Shown piece by piece: positions 24,476 to 36,712 of a stretch of DNA of 64,000 bases; the stretch's first letter is position 1, and the number at the start of each line of letters is the position of its first letter. The notes under the pieces were generated by a model, which had not been told where the DNA came from, did not search any database, and saw only the letters and a list, made by a program, of their open reading frames with translations. The DNA is from Paracentrotus lividus (Eukaryota > Echinodermata > Echinoidea > Camarodonta > Echinidae), in contig CALNVZ010003435.1 in the NCBI GenBank assembly GCA_940671915.1, positions 3,099,033 through 3,163,032 on the forward strand, read 5' to 3'. Both the position numbers and the translations under genes were made by a program.

Positions 24476-25398
24476 CCAATAATGATGCTATGATAATGGC
24501 AATCAACGTATTGACAATGTATAAAAGAGTTGAGAGAAAAAAAAATCAACAACAAACAAAAGGAGGGAGAAAGAAAGAGGTTGATGATAATAAAGAATGT
24601 CATGAAGAAACAACGAAATAATTTTTAAATTTGGTCAAATACAATATGATTATTTTTTAACATTTTAATGAGATTTATTTACAAAATTATCTTAAAAGGT
24701 TGGGATATGCCAAAACAAGTGTTGATAGAGGAATTTTCAACAATTCTTGTGCGGGTTAGTGAAGGAAAAGGCGATCCAGTAACCATGGTAAATTTCTTTC
24801 TTTGAAATAATACTATAATATACATGCAGTGAAAATGTAGATAGTTTTTATATGATGATTATGTAGATATTTGATTTTTTCATAATTATGATGATTATGG
24901 AGATAATAAATTCAAATTGTTTTGTTTCATTTTTATTATGGTTTCATTAATTCATAAAGTTCTCAATTTCGAAACGTGAATAACCGTACTTACGACTTAA
25001 TCGTCTTGACACAATTCGTTGGGCTTTGGGAACGTCTGCAAACGACTGCAATTCACGATATAGCGATATATATTCAACTAAATAAAATATATTTTGAACA
25101 ACATAACTTGTGTAAATCGCATCATAATATTCATAAAAGTAACTGAAAAGTAGTTATTTCTTAGCGGAATAATACAAAATAGAGTTGCTCGCATAATAAG
25201 GGGACGACTAAAATGCTTCTAAGTTCAACATCAAAACATATATAACTTTTTGCATAATTAATTTTAATGTGCATCATTGCACGTCAGCCCTTACTCTTTA
25301 CCGTATAATTACAAGTATATAGGAGCAAGATCTTGCTTGTAACTATAAAGAGTGTTGTAGTCCATGAAACAAAATCTTATCTTTAAAATTATATACAT

Positions 25399-25422
25399 TT
25401 TTTTTTTTTTTTTTTTTTTTTT
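25399..25422. repeat. Poly-T tract
   Basis: About 24 consecutive T. No gene end or retroelement is clearly linked to it. Confidence 0.85.
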
Positions 25423-25473
25423 AAAGGGAGTAAAAATGAATTTCAATAATAATGATCATAATATTTAACAGTA

Positions 25474-26325
25474 GGGGAGACCGGGGATTGAAGTTACACG
25501 CTTCAGTTGTTACAGTTCTCAGTGTGCTAAGTTGGAACAAGAGAGTTCGTGCTAACTGGCATCTACCTACACATAGCTGTGATGAACTGCTGGTCATGAG
25601 GTTTCTCCGTTGTTTTATTAAAAAGTAAATCAACAAAAACCATTTTTTACAGTTCCAAGTGAATTTTTGACAAAAATTAAAATTTGTAATAGTTCTTACA
25701 AAAATTACTGAAGGCACATGATAATAGTCTGGTATTGTGAATATAGTACATGTATGTCACTAATATACCCCTGAGCCATGCCCTGTAATTCTGGCTAATG
25801 GTTTTGCTACAGTTGATTTTATGTGTAAAATCACCCACGGGGTAGGTTGTTACAATAACCTACCCCATGTCGATGTAACAACCTCCCCCAATTACATTAT
25901 ACATGTAAAGTAATTTTGTTTCAATTTTCAGGTGTTAATATTTCGATATTTCTATTATTACTTTAGTCTATTCTAGAGCTCTACTTGATCTGCTGTTAAC
26001 GATACCAAGAAACTGGAAAATTGAAACAAAAGTATGGTATAAGAGATTTACACATTGTAACAAATTACCCCGTATGTTTACATATAGTAACAATTTACCC
26101 CGTATGGTGTAACAACTTACCCCGTATACGGGGTAGGTTGTTACAAAAAATGTCTTCGGTAATTAAGCTGCAGTTAATTAGTGTTTACATGTTTTCAAGT
26201 TTTATGTGCCTCAGGTTTTAGCCAACATAGGCTAACTACAGACCCAAGATGGAGTGCGTGAGTACTTTCATTGGAATTATCTGGCCCAAAATGTGAATTT
26301 TGTAACGTCCATCCCCGGTCTCCCG
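25474..26325. mobile_element. TA-GGG element 1 (852 bp)
   Basis: TA stands on both edges. The left end is GGGGAGACCGGGGATTGAAG and the right end is the near inverse, one mismatch at the first base. A motif GGGGTAGGTTGTTACA recurs inside: forward at 25839 and 26130; reverse or partial reverse at 25856, 25874, 26056, 26086 and 26108. The last reverse/forward pair (26108-26145) forms a palindrome around GTATAC. No coding frame is present. Element boundaries are well supported; the superfamily is unknown to me. Confidence 0.75.
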
Positions 26326-27390
26326 TATGATTCACTATGTATTCGAATTTAGTTTATGTAAATAGTAAGCCTATATAAATCTCATAAGATTAGAATTTCA
26401 ATACTGTGATATACTTTTTTCATTTATTTATTAATAAAAATTTTAAAAAAGATTTTCTCTTCATAATTCTGGATGAGTGGCATTCATTGAACCTACTAGT
26501 AATTGTTAACTAGTAAGTAAGGGAGTTTATCCAACGAACCATTTCTTCTTTTTATTATGTATCACACGACTTATATAAAAACAACTATTATACTATGCAG
26601 ATGGGACGATACTAGGAAATGTATTTATAGGTTGCAACACGAATTCATGTATTTACGTGTCTTATATAAATTAATATTACTATAATATTTTTTTCGTAAT
26701 GCATTTGATTAAAACTTAATTAACAGGCCATTACTATAGTCGTATAAAATTATTTATGGTATAGCAGTAATTAAATACTTAATAATTTCATTTTCATTTT
26801 TCGTAATTAACATAACTTGAAAAATAATATTCAATAATATATAGTTTATCAAAGACATATGTGAAATGTAGACATTGAAATGAAAAATAATTTGTAACCA
26901 TCTTTTCTCTCCAACTGTAATTTCCTTTCAGAACATCGAGCTACCTTGTATTCTAGTAAAAGGGAGTATGTTCTCAATCAGTGTTTTGCACTTTCAACAA
27001 TTATAATTTATGAAATAATATTTTGGTGCATGATAAAGCAGCCTTTCACTGACATTAAATTCCTTTTTGCAATATTCTATTCCATTTTTATCTTGTTTGT
27101 TTTGATGCCTTGAGGCTTAAATGTTTGCTTGATTTAGCTGAAAAATAGATTTTGTAACGTGTATCATAGTGTTAGAGACTGCAGTGTATATCCCAATGTA
27201 TAGTTAACTATTCATGATAATACTTATTCTGTATCATATTATACACAATTTCGGTACATTAAATTGAATTAATATGACATTAGTAATTAATTGTCTCCGA
27301 CTTTTTATTTGAAGTTTAATACTTAATTGCACATTCTTTACACAGGAAAACATTAAGAATGAGTATTTCCGATTAGTGATACTTTAGATA

Positions 27391-28375
27391 GGGTACATGC
27401 ATGGGCCAGCAGGTAATATGGGCCACCTGAAGCAAATCATGTCGTGACCGTCGACCGGTGACTGGTGACCGGTGTGAGCACCATAATGTTGTTCATATGA
27501 ACTGTATACGAAATTATATCGTCGTGAGAGCATCTGATGCAGAAATTTCTCTGAGAAAATTGCTGAAAACCAACAAGGTAGGTAAATTTTTACGGCATTT
27601 TTTTACCCTGATGTAAAATTTGATATTTCACAGAATGTGACGGTGAAAGAGTGTTTGAGGGGGTAACCTCAATTGTTTTGTATATTTAGTAAGCTTATAG
27701 TTTCATTTTCATCATACTAGCGTGTACAGGTCAATTTGTTTTAGGGAAGGGGTGCAATGTGTCAGTGAATGCTTGCCTGACACAGCAACATTAGTGCAGG
27801 TAATATGGGACATCCAAAATGGCGGAAATGATTTTGGTACTTAGTATTGGGATGAGGCATCAATCTCTTTGCTACGATTTTTGGGGGTATATTCACAGTA
27901 TATAAATAACTTATTGTAGGCCTATATTGACTTGTATAATGAAAATAATATTTAAAGATTAATATCTAAAAAAGGAAATATATAACAAAATACATAACAA
28001 TAAAATATATAGTCGAAGGATTTACTGAAGGGTCTTATAATTTCAAATTATATCTTAAAGTTAATGATTTTCAACATTTTAAGCCAAAATTCAAGACATG
28101 GTAGAGTCATTGTAGTTTTTAAAACATACATTAAATACATGTGCCCATATTACCTGCACATGCAGGTAATACAGGTAATATGGGCACTTTGGTAATGACG
28201 TCAACATTTTGAATATTGCAGACAGAGGGGTTGGTGATAAATGTGTTTTCTTCACAATAAAAGTTAGAGCAGCAGTAGTTATTGATCATATAACAAAGAT
28301 TAGACTGTGTGTCATTTCGTAATTTATGCAAATTAGGCAAATGAGCTTAGGGGGCCCATATACCTGCATGTACCC
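27391..28375. mobile_element. TA-GGG element 2 (985 bp)
   Basis: TA at 27389 and 28376. The ends are GGGTACATGCA(T/G)G... and the inverse (CTGCATGTACCC). The motif CAGGTAATATGGGCC/AC occurs near both ends, at about 27797, and as a 16 bp inverted pair at 28141-28156 and 28172-28187. No coding frame. Same layout as the elements at 25474, 58213 and 59871. Confidence 0.7.
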
Positions 28376-28381
28376 TACATA

Positions 28382-29380
28382 CACTGTTCGTCATAAAGTG
28401 GAATATTTTATTCTGGCTCAAGCGACATTATGTTGCTCACGTTATTAATTTCTTGAATGTGTTTGTCTACCGCTTTCACTTCTGGGAATCCTGGCGTATA
28501 TCTTGGAAGTTCCCTCAACCCTTCCGGAATTTTTCTTTCAAAAGAGTTTGTCACCCCAGAAGATGGCCAATTTCGTCATTTTTCTTAATTTTGGGCCCTT
28601 TTTGTTCACGCGACCCACCAATGGCCCCTCATTTCCTACCCCTAAGGAAACACGTCTGAGGTGGTGATATGTACAATGTTCTTTAAATTTAAATCTAGAT
28701 TTATGTGCTTACAGGCTCGACTCTTTTGTCTCAGGGGAGGGTCAAATTTATTTTGATTGCCGGGTTCAACATACATTTTATTCAATATTTTACACCATGG
28801 GAATTCTATCTTCCTAAATTGTATTGTAAAATAATCAACCAACATCAATCAAAATAAAATATATCATAATGACTATTTACAGCCTTGTCATCAAGGCTAC
28901 AATAATTTAAGGGAAAATGATGATATATTAAGCGTGTTACAGGTGGTTTTCATTTCTTTTGTTTTCAGCATAAAGATGGAATAAAATATTCCGAATTTTC
29001 ACCAATCTCGTTTTTTACTTCAATCCCTCCCCTAGAAAAAAGACCTTGGCCTGTCCCCAAAAATATAGATTTAACTTGAAGAACAATATAAAACAGTACA
29101 CCTCAGTCGCGTTTCCTGGGGGTAGGACTGAGGGGGGCTTGATCGGCCGGGAAAACAAAAAGGGGCCCCAAAATGAGAAAAAATGACAAAAATGGGCATC
29201 ACGGGGGTTGACAAAACTTTTTTGGAAAAAGGTCCACGTGAAGGGTTGGGAGAATGTCCAAGATATAGCCAGGGTCCCAAAAAGTAAAAGCAGGGACAAA
29301 CATATTCAAGAAATTAAAGCCAGAGCAAAATCATGTCGCTATAGCGGCAAAAAAATATTCCACCTTTATGACGGACAGTG
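28382..29380. mobile_element. 999 bp foldback element with ~280 bp inverted ends, TA target
   Basis: The ends begin CACTGTTCGTCATAAAG and CACTGTCCGTCATAAAG, with TA at 28380-28381 and 29381-29382. The inverted similarity continues to about 28665 and 29095 with gaps, including 'AAC-CCTTC' and 'TTTTGGGGCCC'-type blocks. The centre is AT-rich. Open frames crossing the arms are shadows. TA and the CACTG start suggest a mariner/Tc1-related foldback; this is inference. Confidence 0.75.
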
Positions 29381-29782
29381 TATCTAAATCTATCTAAATG
29401 TACCTCCTTTACGTATTTATTGTTTTATTGAATCGAATTGGATTTATTTTGTTCATATAATTTTTCCCAAATATAAATTTTCACAAACAAAATACAGAAT
29501 TGATACAAACTATAATGCCCATAGAGAAAAACAAATATATATCAAGTTAAACATATCTTAAGTTCGAATATAATTAACGAATTAAAAATAGACCGCCACT
29601 AAACAGCAGTTTAATGTATTCCTAATTTTAATCAGGAAGGCAATCCCATTTCCCTGCTTCAATTACACATAAACATGCATTGATATTGGGTTCGTAGTAT
29701 CTGGGCTAAACTAAATCAACGTACATCATCAAAATCATAAATAATGTATTTAAAACATAGCATGTAGTACTAGTATTGAAAT

Positions 29783-29940
29783 CAGTGGCGGATCCAGGCG
29801 GGGTGCAGGGGAAGCCCCCCCCCCCCCAGCCCAAAAAATAATTTGAACACCACTCAATGACTGTACATATCGGCGGTGCCCCCCCCCCCCATAATCGGGT
29901 GTGGTTCTTCCTATTTTCAAATCCTGTATATCCGCCACTG
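29783..29940. mobile_element. 158 bp MITE with CAGTGGCGGAT ends
   Basis: Begins CAGTGGCGGATCCAGG and ends ATATCCGCCACTG. Inside are two C tracts (about 29816 and 29880). No convincing target duplication on inspection. Confidence 0.7.
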
Positions 29941-30599
29941 TGCAAATTGTACGACGAATCACCCTATTATTTTTAGTCCTTAAAACGCCTGAAGTCAAAT
30001 GAGCATTCTTCGTAACTGTAATGAATAAGTCCCTTTCTACCGACAGAACGAATAATTGGGCATTTTCTCTAAATCAGAGCCCAAGAAAACTCCCTGAAAT
30101 GCCAAAACAATCAATCAAGATATTCACGACCGAGTTCTGTCTCTGAACATCTGCCATTAATTGGAGCAACTTAATTGAGGAACACCAACGTAGTTTGTAG
30201 ATTTAGACCTGTTTTCGAAAGGTACGCAAGAAGATAATTTAGCTGAATTCCTTCAGTACTGTCACATCCCCTAAATTTCTTGTCCCCTACACCGTTTCCC
30301 GACAAATTAGAACATTTTTTCAAGTACACTGCTGCACTGTTATTGTTTCCATTAATATTCTGTCGTAGAACATGAAATAATTATAATGTTATAATAATGA
30401 ACCTGATCAGTTCTGTCTGAATGTATCCTTGATTAAGACTAAATATTTAATTTCCTAAGAGGCACCAAAAATATTTGTTGCTCAATTCAATTTCCCCCAT
30501 AAATTCATAAAAACTATGATTGGTCGAATGATTTACACCAACGTTTGGTAGCAGTGACGTATGCACGATAATACTAAAAAAAAAATAATAATAAAAAAA

Positions 30600-30732
30600 T
30601 GAATAAGATAATAATAATATAAAGTACGCTATTGTAATAGCGTAATAATAATATGATAATGCGCCTTGAGCACTCTACAGAGTGGATACGTGCGCAATAC
30701 AAATCACATTTATTATTATTATTATTATTGTC
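30600..30732 (+). mobile_element. 3' end of a non-LTR element or SINE with (ATT)n tail
   Basis: The sequence 'GCGCCTTGAGCACTCTACAG ... GCGCAATACAAATCACATTT' ends in (ATT)n. GCGC...ATACAAAT followed by (ATT)n is a layout seen at the 3' ends of L2/CR1-type LINEs and SINEs. Only about 130 bp is present, with no reverse-transcriptase coding. Confidence 0.5.
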
Positions 30733-31009
30733 AAATTTTTAATATGAAAAACAAGTTAAATAAAACATTGATGTGTAGGCCTATAGATACCAAATTGATC
30801 ATGTACAAATTGATTAATTTACATATTGCTTAAACTGGAAATATCTGATGTAGGGCTTAAATTAAACATGTAAAATTTGAAAGAAAAAAGTGTGAAAATA
30901 ATTTCCCTCTTTTTATGAAAAAGTACAAAAATTGTGTGTGGGGGGGGGGAGGGGATTGGAAGAAAATAGAGTTAAAACAATAATGAATAAATAGTGACGT
31001 ACTTGAAAA

Positions 31010-31116
31010 CAGTGGCGAATCCAGGGGCACACCATGCGTGCATCCCCACCCTCCTGTCAGAATTCCCTGCTGCGCCCACCCTCCCCCTAATTTTTCTCAT
31101 CCTGGATCCGCCGCAA
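31010..31116. mobile_element. Short MITE related to the 29783 element
   Basis: Starts CAGTGGCGAATCCAGGGG and ends CATCCTGGATCCGCCGC, an imperfect inverted pair about 107 bp apart. Its middle is C-rich. Confidence 0.6.
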
Positions 31117-31462
31117 TAGAAATAGAGGGAATAGTCCCACATTAAAAACAAACAAACAAACAAAAAACAACTCTTTTATGGATAAAAAGTCTGAATTTTA
31201 TGAGATTTGGGAAACAAATCGAGGAAATGGGTTTCGCAGGATACCATGTAATTTATAATTCGGCTCGTGTGTTGGCGCTAGACTTGAAAATACTATAGCC
31301 AATCTGTATATTGTAGTGACCTGCCTTTAATTAGCTATAAAAAAAGGGGGGGAATGATGACGTTGCAGGGGAGTATCCAGCTTTCTCCAAGGGGGATGGT
31401 TTCATTTTTTCCCCCTATAACCTTACGCTGGCCTTCAAAGAGCTGATCAAGCGGGGGGGCGG

Positions 31463-32340
31463 GGGTAGGTAGGAAGGGTTTGCCAGAAGAAAAATACAGC
31501 GGTTGTGTAGTGAAAAGAACTACCCCCTCAAATGATATTCTAGAAACTGGAGCATAAATTTCTTATGGAAAAATATATATCTTCTCAAAAAATGTGTGAT
31601 GCAAGAGGAGAATTTATTTTATTTTTTCTAATATTATTGGTTTTTTTATTTTTTATTTAGTGAACAGAGAAAAAGGGAATTTAGCATTTTCAACTTGGGA
31701 AAATTTTCCTCAAATTATTTTTCATTATTATCTTATTTCTCATCACAACAGAATAATAACATTACCCTACTGTAACATGCTTTATGGAGCAATCATTGGT
31801 AGAAAAATTTAAGTAAGGAAAACCACTGATTGATAGATAATAAAGCAAAATAACATTGTTGGAAATTAGAGCTAGAGAATCGTTGAATTTATATAAAAAT
31901 CAAAAATATATATAAAAAGTATCCCAAAGTGAAGTAAGAGGAGACAGACTAAGTACATATTGGAATCCAATAAAGTTATCCTTTGCTTGAGTCATCTCTT
32001 CTTCTTTTTTCTTTTTTTTTTTTTTTTTTTTTTGCGGGGGGAAAGGGGAGGGCAGGTGGTGGTCTTTCCCTCTTTTCATTTCCCTCCATTCTTGCCCACC
32101 CCTCTTCTGTCTGACTTTCTCTTTCTCTCTCTCCTCTCTTTATATCTATTTTTGTGTTCTTTATCCCTTTTGTTCTTCTTTTATTTTATGTTTTGTCTTA
32201 TTATTACTTTTTTTGTAAGTGGTGTCTTTCATAACTTCCCCCTTTCTTCTCTTGTGCGCGCCCAATCCCTTCTCTCTTTGTTCTGTTTTTATTTTTAGTT
32301 ATTTATTATTACTCCTTATTATATATATATATATATGTAT
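31463..32340 (+). repeat. First copy of a tandem duplication at an assembly gap
   Basis: Matches 32366-33270 through its length with scattered one-base gaps, many in homopolymers. It includes a G-rich start of the same type as the 62030 element (31435-31470), an AT-rich middle, a T tract and a CT-rich end. No gene is seen; the open frames are low-complexity shadows. Confidence 0.85.
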
Positions 32341-32365
32341 NNNNNNNNNNNNNNNNNNNNNNNNN
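32341..32365. other. Assembly gap of 25 N
   Basis: Exactly 25 N between two near-identical copies. Confidence 0.99.
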
Positions 32366-33270
32366 GGGTAGGTAGGGAAGGGGTTTGCCCAGAAGAAAAA
32401 ATACAGGCGGTTGTGTAGTGAAAAGAACCTACCCCCTCAAATGATATTGACCTAGAAACTGGAGCATAAATTTTCTTATTGGAAAAATATATATCTTCTC
32501 AAAAAAATTGTGTGATGCAAGGAGGGAATTTATTTTTATTTTTTTCTAATATTATTGGTTTTTTTTATTTTTTATTTAGTGAACAGAAAAAGGGAATTTT
32601 AGCATTCATACTTGGGAAAATTTTCTTTCTCAATATTATTTTTCATTTATATCTTATTTCTCATCACAACAGAATAATAACATACCCTACTGGTAACATG
32701 CTTTATGGGAGCAATCATTGGGTAGAAAAATTTAAGTTAAGAAAACCACTGAATTTGATAGTAAATAAAGCAAAATAACATTGTTGGAAATTAGAGCTAG
32801 AGAATCGTTGATTTATATAAAAATCAAAAATATATATAAAAAGTATCCCAAAGTGAAGGTAAGAGGAGACAGACTAAGATCATATTTGGAATCCAATAAA
32901 GTTATCCTTTGCTTGAGTCATCTCTTCCTTTTCTTTTTCTTTTTTTTTTTTTTTTTGGGGGGGAAAGGGGAGGGGCAGGTTGCGTGGGTCTTTCCCTCTT
33001 TTCATTTTCCCTCCTTTCTTGCCACCCCTCTTTCTGTCTGACTTTCTCTTTCTCTCTCTCTCTCTCTTTATATCTATTTTTGTGTTCTTTATCCCTTTTT
33101 GTTCTTCTTTTATTTTATGTTTTGTCTTATTATTACTTTTTTTTTGTAAGGGGTGTCTTTCATACTTCCCCCTTTCTTCTCTTGGCCGCGCCCCAATCCC
33201 TCTCTCTTTGTTCTGTTTTGTATTTTTAGTTATTTATTATTACTCCTTATTATATATATATATAGATGTA
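32366..33270 (+). repeat. Second copy of the tandem duplication
   Basis: Same order and content as 31463-32340 but with more complete homopolymers. The gap lies exactly at the junction, so the duplication is probably one locus assembled twice. Confidence 0.85.
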
Positions 33271-33413
33271 TTTCATAATTAGTCGTGGATATATATGTAC
33301 ACAATGATAATTTTATTGTAGTTAGAAATATAAAACAGCACTCGTATGTTATGCATTTATCATACTACGCGAAATATGATGATACGATTTTTATAAGTCA
33401 CATTTTACATTTA

Positions 33414-33417
<4 letters not shown>

Positions 33418-33458
<41 letters not shown>
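33418..33458. repeat. Poly-A tract of about 40
   Basis: Uninterrupted A. It follows the AT-rich end of the duplicated block. It could be a retroposon tail but no body is recognisable upstream. Confidence 0.85.
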
Positions 33459-33460
<2 letters not shown>

Positions 33461-33649
33461 TACCAAGGTATAAAAAAAATCTGAGACAAAATGAATATTA
33501 TTTCAAATACTTTATATCGATTGCTAAAATCTGTTTATTAATTTTTGTTTTGTTTTAAGGTATCGTTATTTTGGATTGATCAGTTGATTTTGTATTGATC
33601 GTTATCGTTAACTTTGATTGACGATCGATTATAAGTAAATATTCATATA

Positions 33650-33702
33650 ATGAATGAATGAAAGCGCCTTAAATATAAAAACAACAACAACAACAACAAA
33701 CC
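33650..33702 (+). mobile_element. Possible LINE/SINE 3' tail with (CAA)n
   Basis: 'GAAAGCGCCTTAAATATAAA' is followed by (AAC)n. AAAGCGC...ATATAAA before a trinucleotide tail resembles L2-type 3' ends. Nothing else of the element is recognisable. Confidence 0.35.
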
Positions 33703-34554
33703 AATGTAATAAAAAGATCAATATTGGTTCTGCATCGGTGTCCGTTCTTTTTCTTTTTCTTTCTTTTTCTTTCTTTTTTTTTTTTCTTATTCAACGGACC
33801 GAGAAAATGTAGACCTTGTTTGAAAAAATTATTGTAAAACTTTATTAACCGAATAACTTACAAAAAAATATATTGAATCGCTTTGAATTAGCCAAAATTT
33901 AATTAATCATCTCTTTTTTATTGAAAGCATATTTTTTTTAAAAGGCAGCCAAAAGTCTAAATTATATTCAGTTTTGAAAATGAGCATAATTATCTTGTAT
34001 TACTAATTACGTGTGCTGTGAGCTATGAATACCTTTTTTTCTAAAAAAAAAAAAAAAAAAAAAGGGGGGGGGAAGAGACAAAGGCCTATTGTTATCAATA
34101 TCACGAAGTATTGAATATCTAGACGGATCATTCACAACTATAAAAGTTCTTTTAAAAAGGGGGGGGGGAATGCTTATTTGCACATCACAACCCCCTGAGT
34201 ATAGGGAAAGTGATAAGTGATAAGTTGCAAGTTAACAGCCTATCATAGGTATTTTGTTCTCTATTCTTATTGGTGATGCATAACACTTAGACTTATGACG
34301 GTTTCGAGAAACGGGCCCCAGGTTCTTTTCAGTCTACCCCGTATTTATGGTTTCTGTAAATTCAAGCCTGGCGCCACCATTACAAATAGGGTATCAATGA
34401 AAATAAGAATACATTAACTTTTGGCTGGCATGGAAATCGAGAATGATGAAATGAAAATGAGGGGGCAAACGACCGTGGCAATAACAATTGGTCAATCATT
34501 TCCACAAAATTAAACTTTTGATCCAAATGCAAATTGAAAAAAGGCAAAATATAT

Positions 34555-34603
34555 TCACCTCCAAATTTTCGACTGAACACTTCAGTCTTCTTCAGGGAAA
34601 TGA
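34555..34603 (-). ncRNA. Hammerhead-ribozyme-like motif, 3' terminal repeat
   Basis: Read on the minus strand: TCATTTCC, then CTGAAGA, an extra A, a perfect 7 bp stem (GACTGAA/TTCAGTC, GTG loop), GAAA, ATTT, then GGAGGTGA. The outer strands TCATTTCC and GGAGGTGA form an 8 bp stem I with two G-U pairs. CUGANGA and GAAA are the two conserved hammerhead core strands. Stem III is only AAUU with no room for a loop, so activity would need a dimer. Hammerheads are established in Penelope-like terminal repeats; activity here is untested. The extra A before stem II departs from the minimal model. Confidence 0.7.
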
Positions 34604-36567
34604 CCCGTCTGATCACCACTGCCGGAAGTGACGTAGCGGCGAAGAATCGGGTCATAAACTCTGGGAAGTTTGTATCGGCCCCCGTCACGATTCAGCGATG
34701 GTTGGTGCGCCCTTATGTAGATGGCTTCCTTCACTCCTCTCTCAAACCATCTGTCCTCCCTGTCTAATATCTCAACCTTGTCAAGATCCACGGTATGTCC
34801 CGGCGACTCAATGTGGATGTGCTGTGAGACTTCCGACGAGACCGAGCTGGGGCGACGATGTTCCAAAAATCTAGTCTTCAGGGAACGTTCTGTTTCCCCT
34901 ATGTAGGATTCTTAACAAACACCACTTGAAGTTTTTCCTTGGCAGGGAATCCTATATATTACACCAGTAAGGTTCTTCTTTTCAGTCTTGTCCTTAGGAG
35001 CTACAAGGAATTGCTTCAAAGTTCTAGTAGGTTTGAAGCATACTCTAAATCCATGTTGACGAAAGTTCCGTTTTAAAGCTTCAGATAGACCCTTGAGATA
35101 AGGTAAAACGACTAGTCCTTTCGATGTGGATGACGTTCTATCTGAAGACTTATCCTTGTCCTTTGGGTTGCGAACTCTATCAATGGCCCACTTCGGATAT
35201 CCACACTTCGAGAGAGCCTTGGCGACAGTTCTTTTCTCTTCGTCGATGGCCTCTTGTTCCGTGACTACGGTCTCCGCTCGATGGAACAAAGTGTGGATCA
35301 CACCCAACTTATGTTCTAGTGGATGATTAGATTGAAAGTTCAAGTATTGGTCCGTATGTGTGGCTTTGCGAAAGACCTTAACCTTGAGTGAACCGTCAGC
35401 TTGGATGATGGTCAAAGTATCCAGAAATGCGAGTGATTTGTCCTGCTCTTCCTCAGTGGTGAACTTAATATCAGGATCAATGGAGTTAAGATGAGCAGTA
35501 AATCCTAGAGAGTGTTCCTTCTTCAGTTTTGTGTAGGTGTCGTCAACATAGCGATACCACCACACTGGTGGATGTGGAGCGGAATTAATCGCTAGTTGTT
35601 CAAAGTGTTCCATGTAAAGATTGCATACAATGGGGGAGACTGGTGAACCCATTGCTGCTCCATGAATCTGTATGTAATAAACGCCATTGTACACAAAATA
35701 TGTACACCGTAGACAAACATCCAGAAGTCGGATTATTTGGTCCGGTGACAATTTGGTGCGTTCATTTAAAGAAGTGTCTTGCTCTAACCTGGATCGAATC
35801 ACTATCAAAGCTTTGTCGACAGGAACAGAAGTGAACAAGGCAGTAACATCATATGATCTTAGTTCTTCGTCATCGTTAACATGTTCATGCTTTATATTTT
35901 CGACAAATGATTGAGAGTTTGGGACATGATGACAAGAATTTCCTACTAACGGAGAAAGGATGTTCGCTAATAGTTTAGCACAGTTATAAGTAATGGATCC
36001 AATACTACTTACTATTGGCCGAAGAGGAGTGCCAGCTTTATGCACCTTCGGAAGTCCATAAAACTTAGGAGGGGTCTCTGTTGTTGGATAGAGTCTACGA
36101 TAATCGTCCCTATTAATTCCTCCTTCGTTTTCTAAATCCTGAAGAACGGATACAATCTCTTTCTTGTATTTAGAAGTCGGATCTTTCTTGCCTAATCTCT
36201 TATACGTCGATTCATCACCGAGAAGAGTTTCACATTTCTTATTGTATTCACTTGTGTCAAGAACAACCGCTATCCTCCCCTTATCTGCTGGTAGAATTCT
36301 AATGTCTTTATCCTTCTTGAGATCGTTTAACGATTTGAGTTCCTCCTTGCTCAAATTCGATTCAAGTTTCCTCGGTCTATTTAGCAGAGTAGCGACACTT
36401 GACCGTAACTCACTAGCACTGCGATCGGGTAACTTGCGGCAGGCCGACTCGGTGCGTGTGATGATGTCTATCACTGGAACCTCGGTCGGTGCGACAGAAA
36501 AATTCAATCCTTTGGCTAACACTGATAACTCTGGGTCGTTGAGAAGACGTTTTGAACAATTCTTCAC
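34582..36567 (-). pseudogene. Penelope-like reverse transcriptase with GIY-YIG endonuclease, one in-frame stop
   Basis: 551 codons run from Met at 36567 to TAA at 34912-34914; the same frame continues 110 codons to TGA at 34582. Visible RT blocks: ILPADKG (91-97), GLPKVHK (171-177), LRPIVSSIGS (182-191), SYDVTALFTSVP (238-249), GAAMGSPVSP (303-312) and the catalytic RYVDDTY (339-345). The endonuclease starts with GVIYRIPC before the stop and goes on with SYIGETERSLKTRFLEHRRP after it, then a DREDRW...RGVKEAIYIR segment. The N-terminus is missing relative to longer family members. The stop lies between the two halves of the GIY-YIG core, so this copy would make an RT without a working endonuclease unless read through. 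The last residues (FPEED) are encoded inside the terminal repeat. Confidence 0.9.
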
Positions 36568-36663
36568 CCATTTACGAATGCAATCCGATGCAAGGTTACT
36601 GCCCAGAGTTTATGACCCGATTCTTCGCCGCTACGTCACTTCCGGCAGTGGTGATCAGACGGG

Positions 36664-36712
36664 TCATTTCCCTGAAGAAGACTGAAGTGTTCAGTCGAAA
36701 ATTTGGAGGTGA
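36664..36712 (+). ncRNA. Hammerhead-ribozyme-like motif, inverted 5' repeat
   Basis: Same 49 bases as at 34555-34603 but on the plus strand, because the 5' terminal repeat is inverted. The two copies agree at every base I compared. In the element's own transcript this copy would be antisense. Confidence 0.7.

Noticed and set aside
24174..24506. Histidine-rich 110-codon frame on the minus strand
   Set aside because: It is a translation of the GAT repeat and has no other support.
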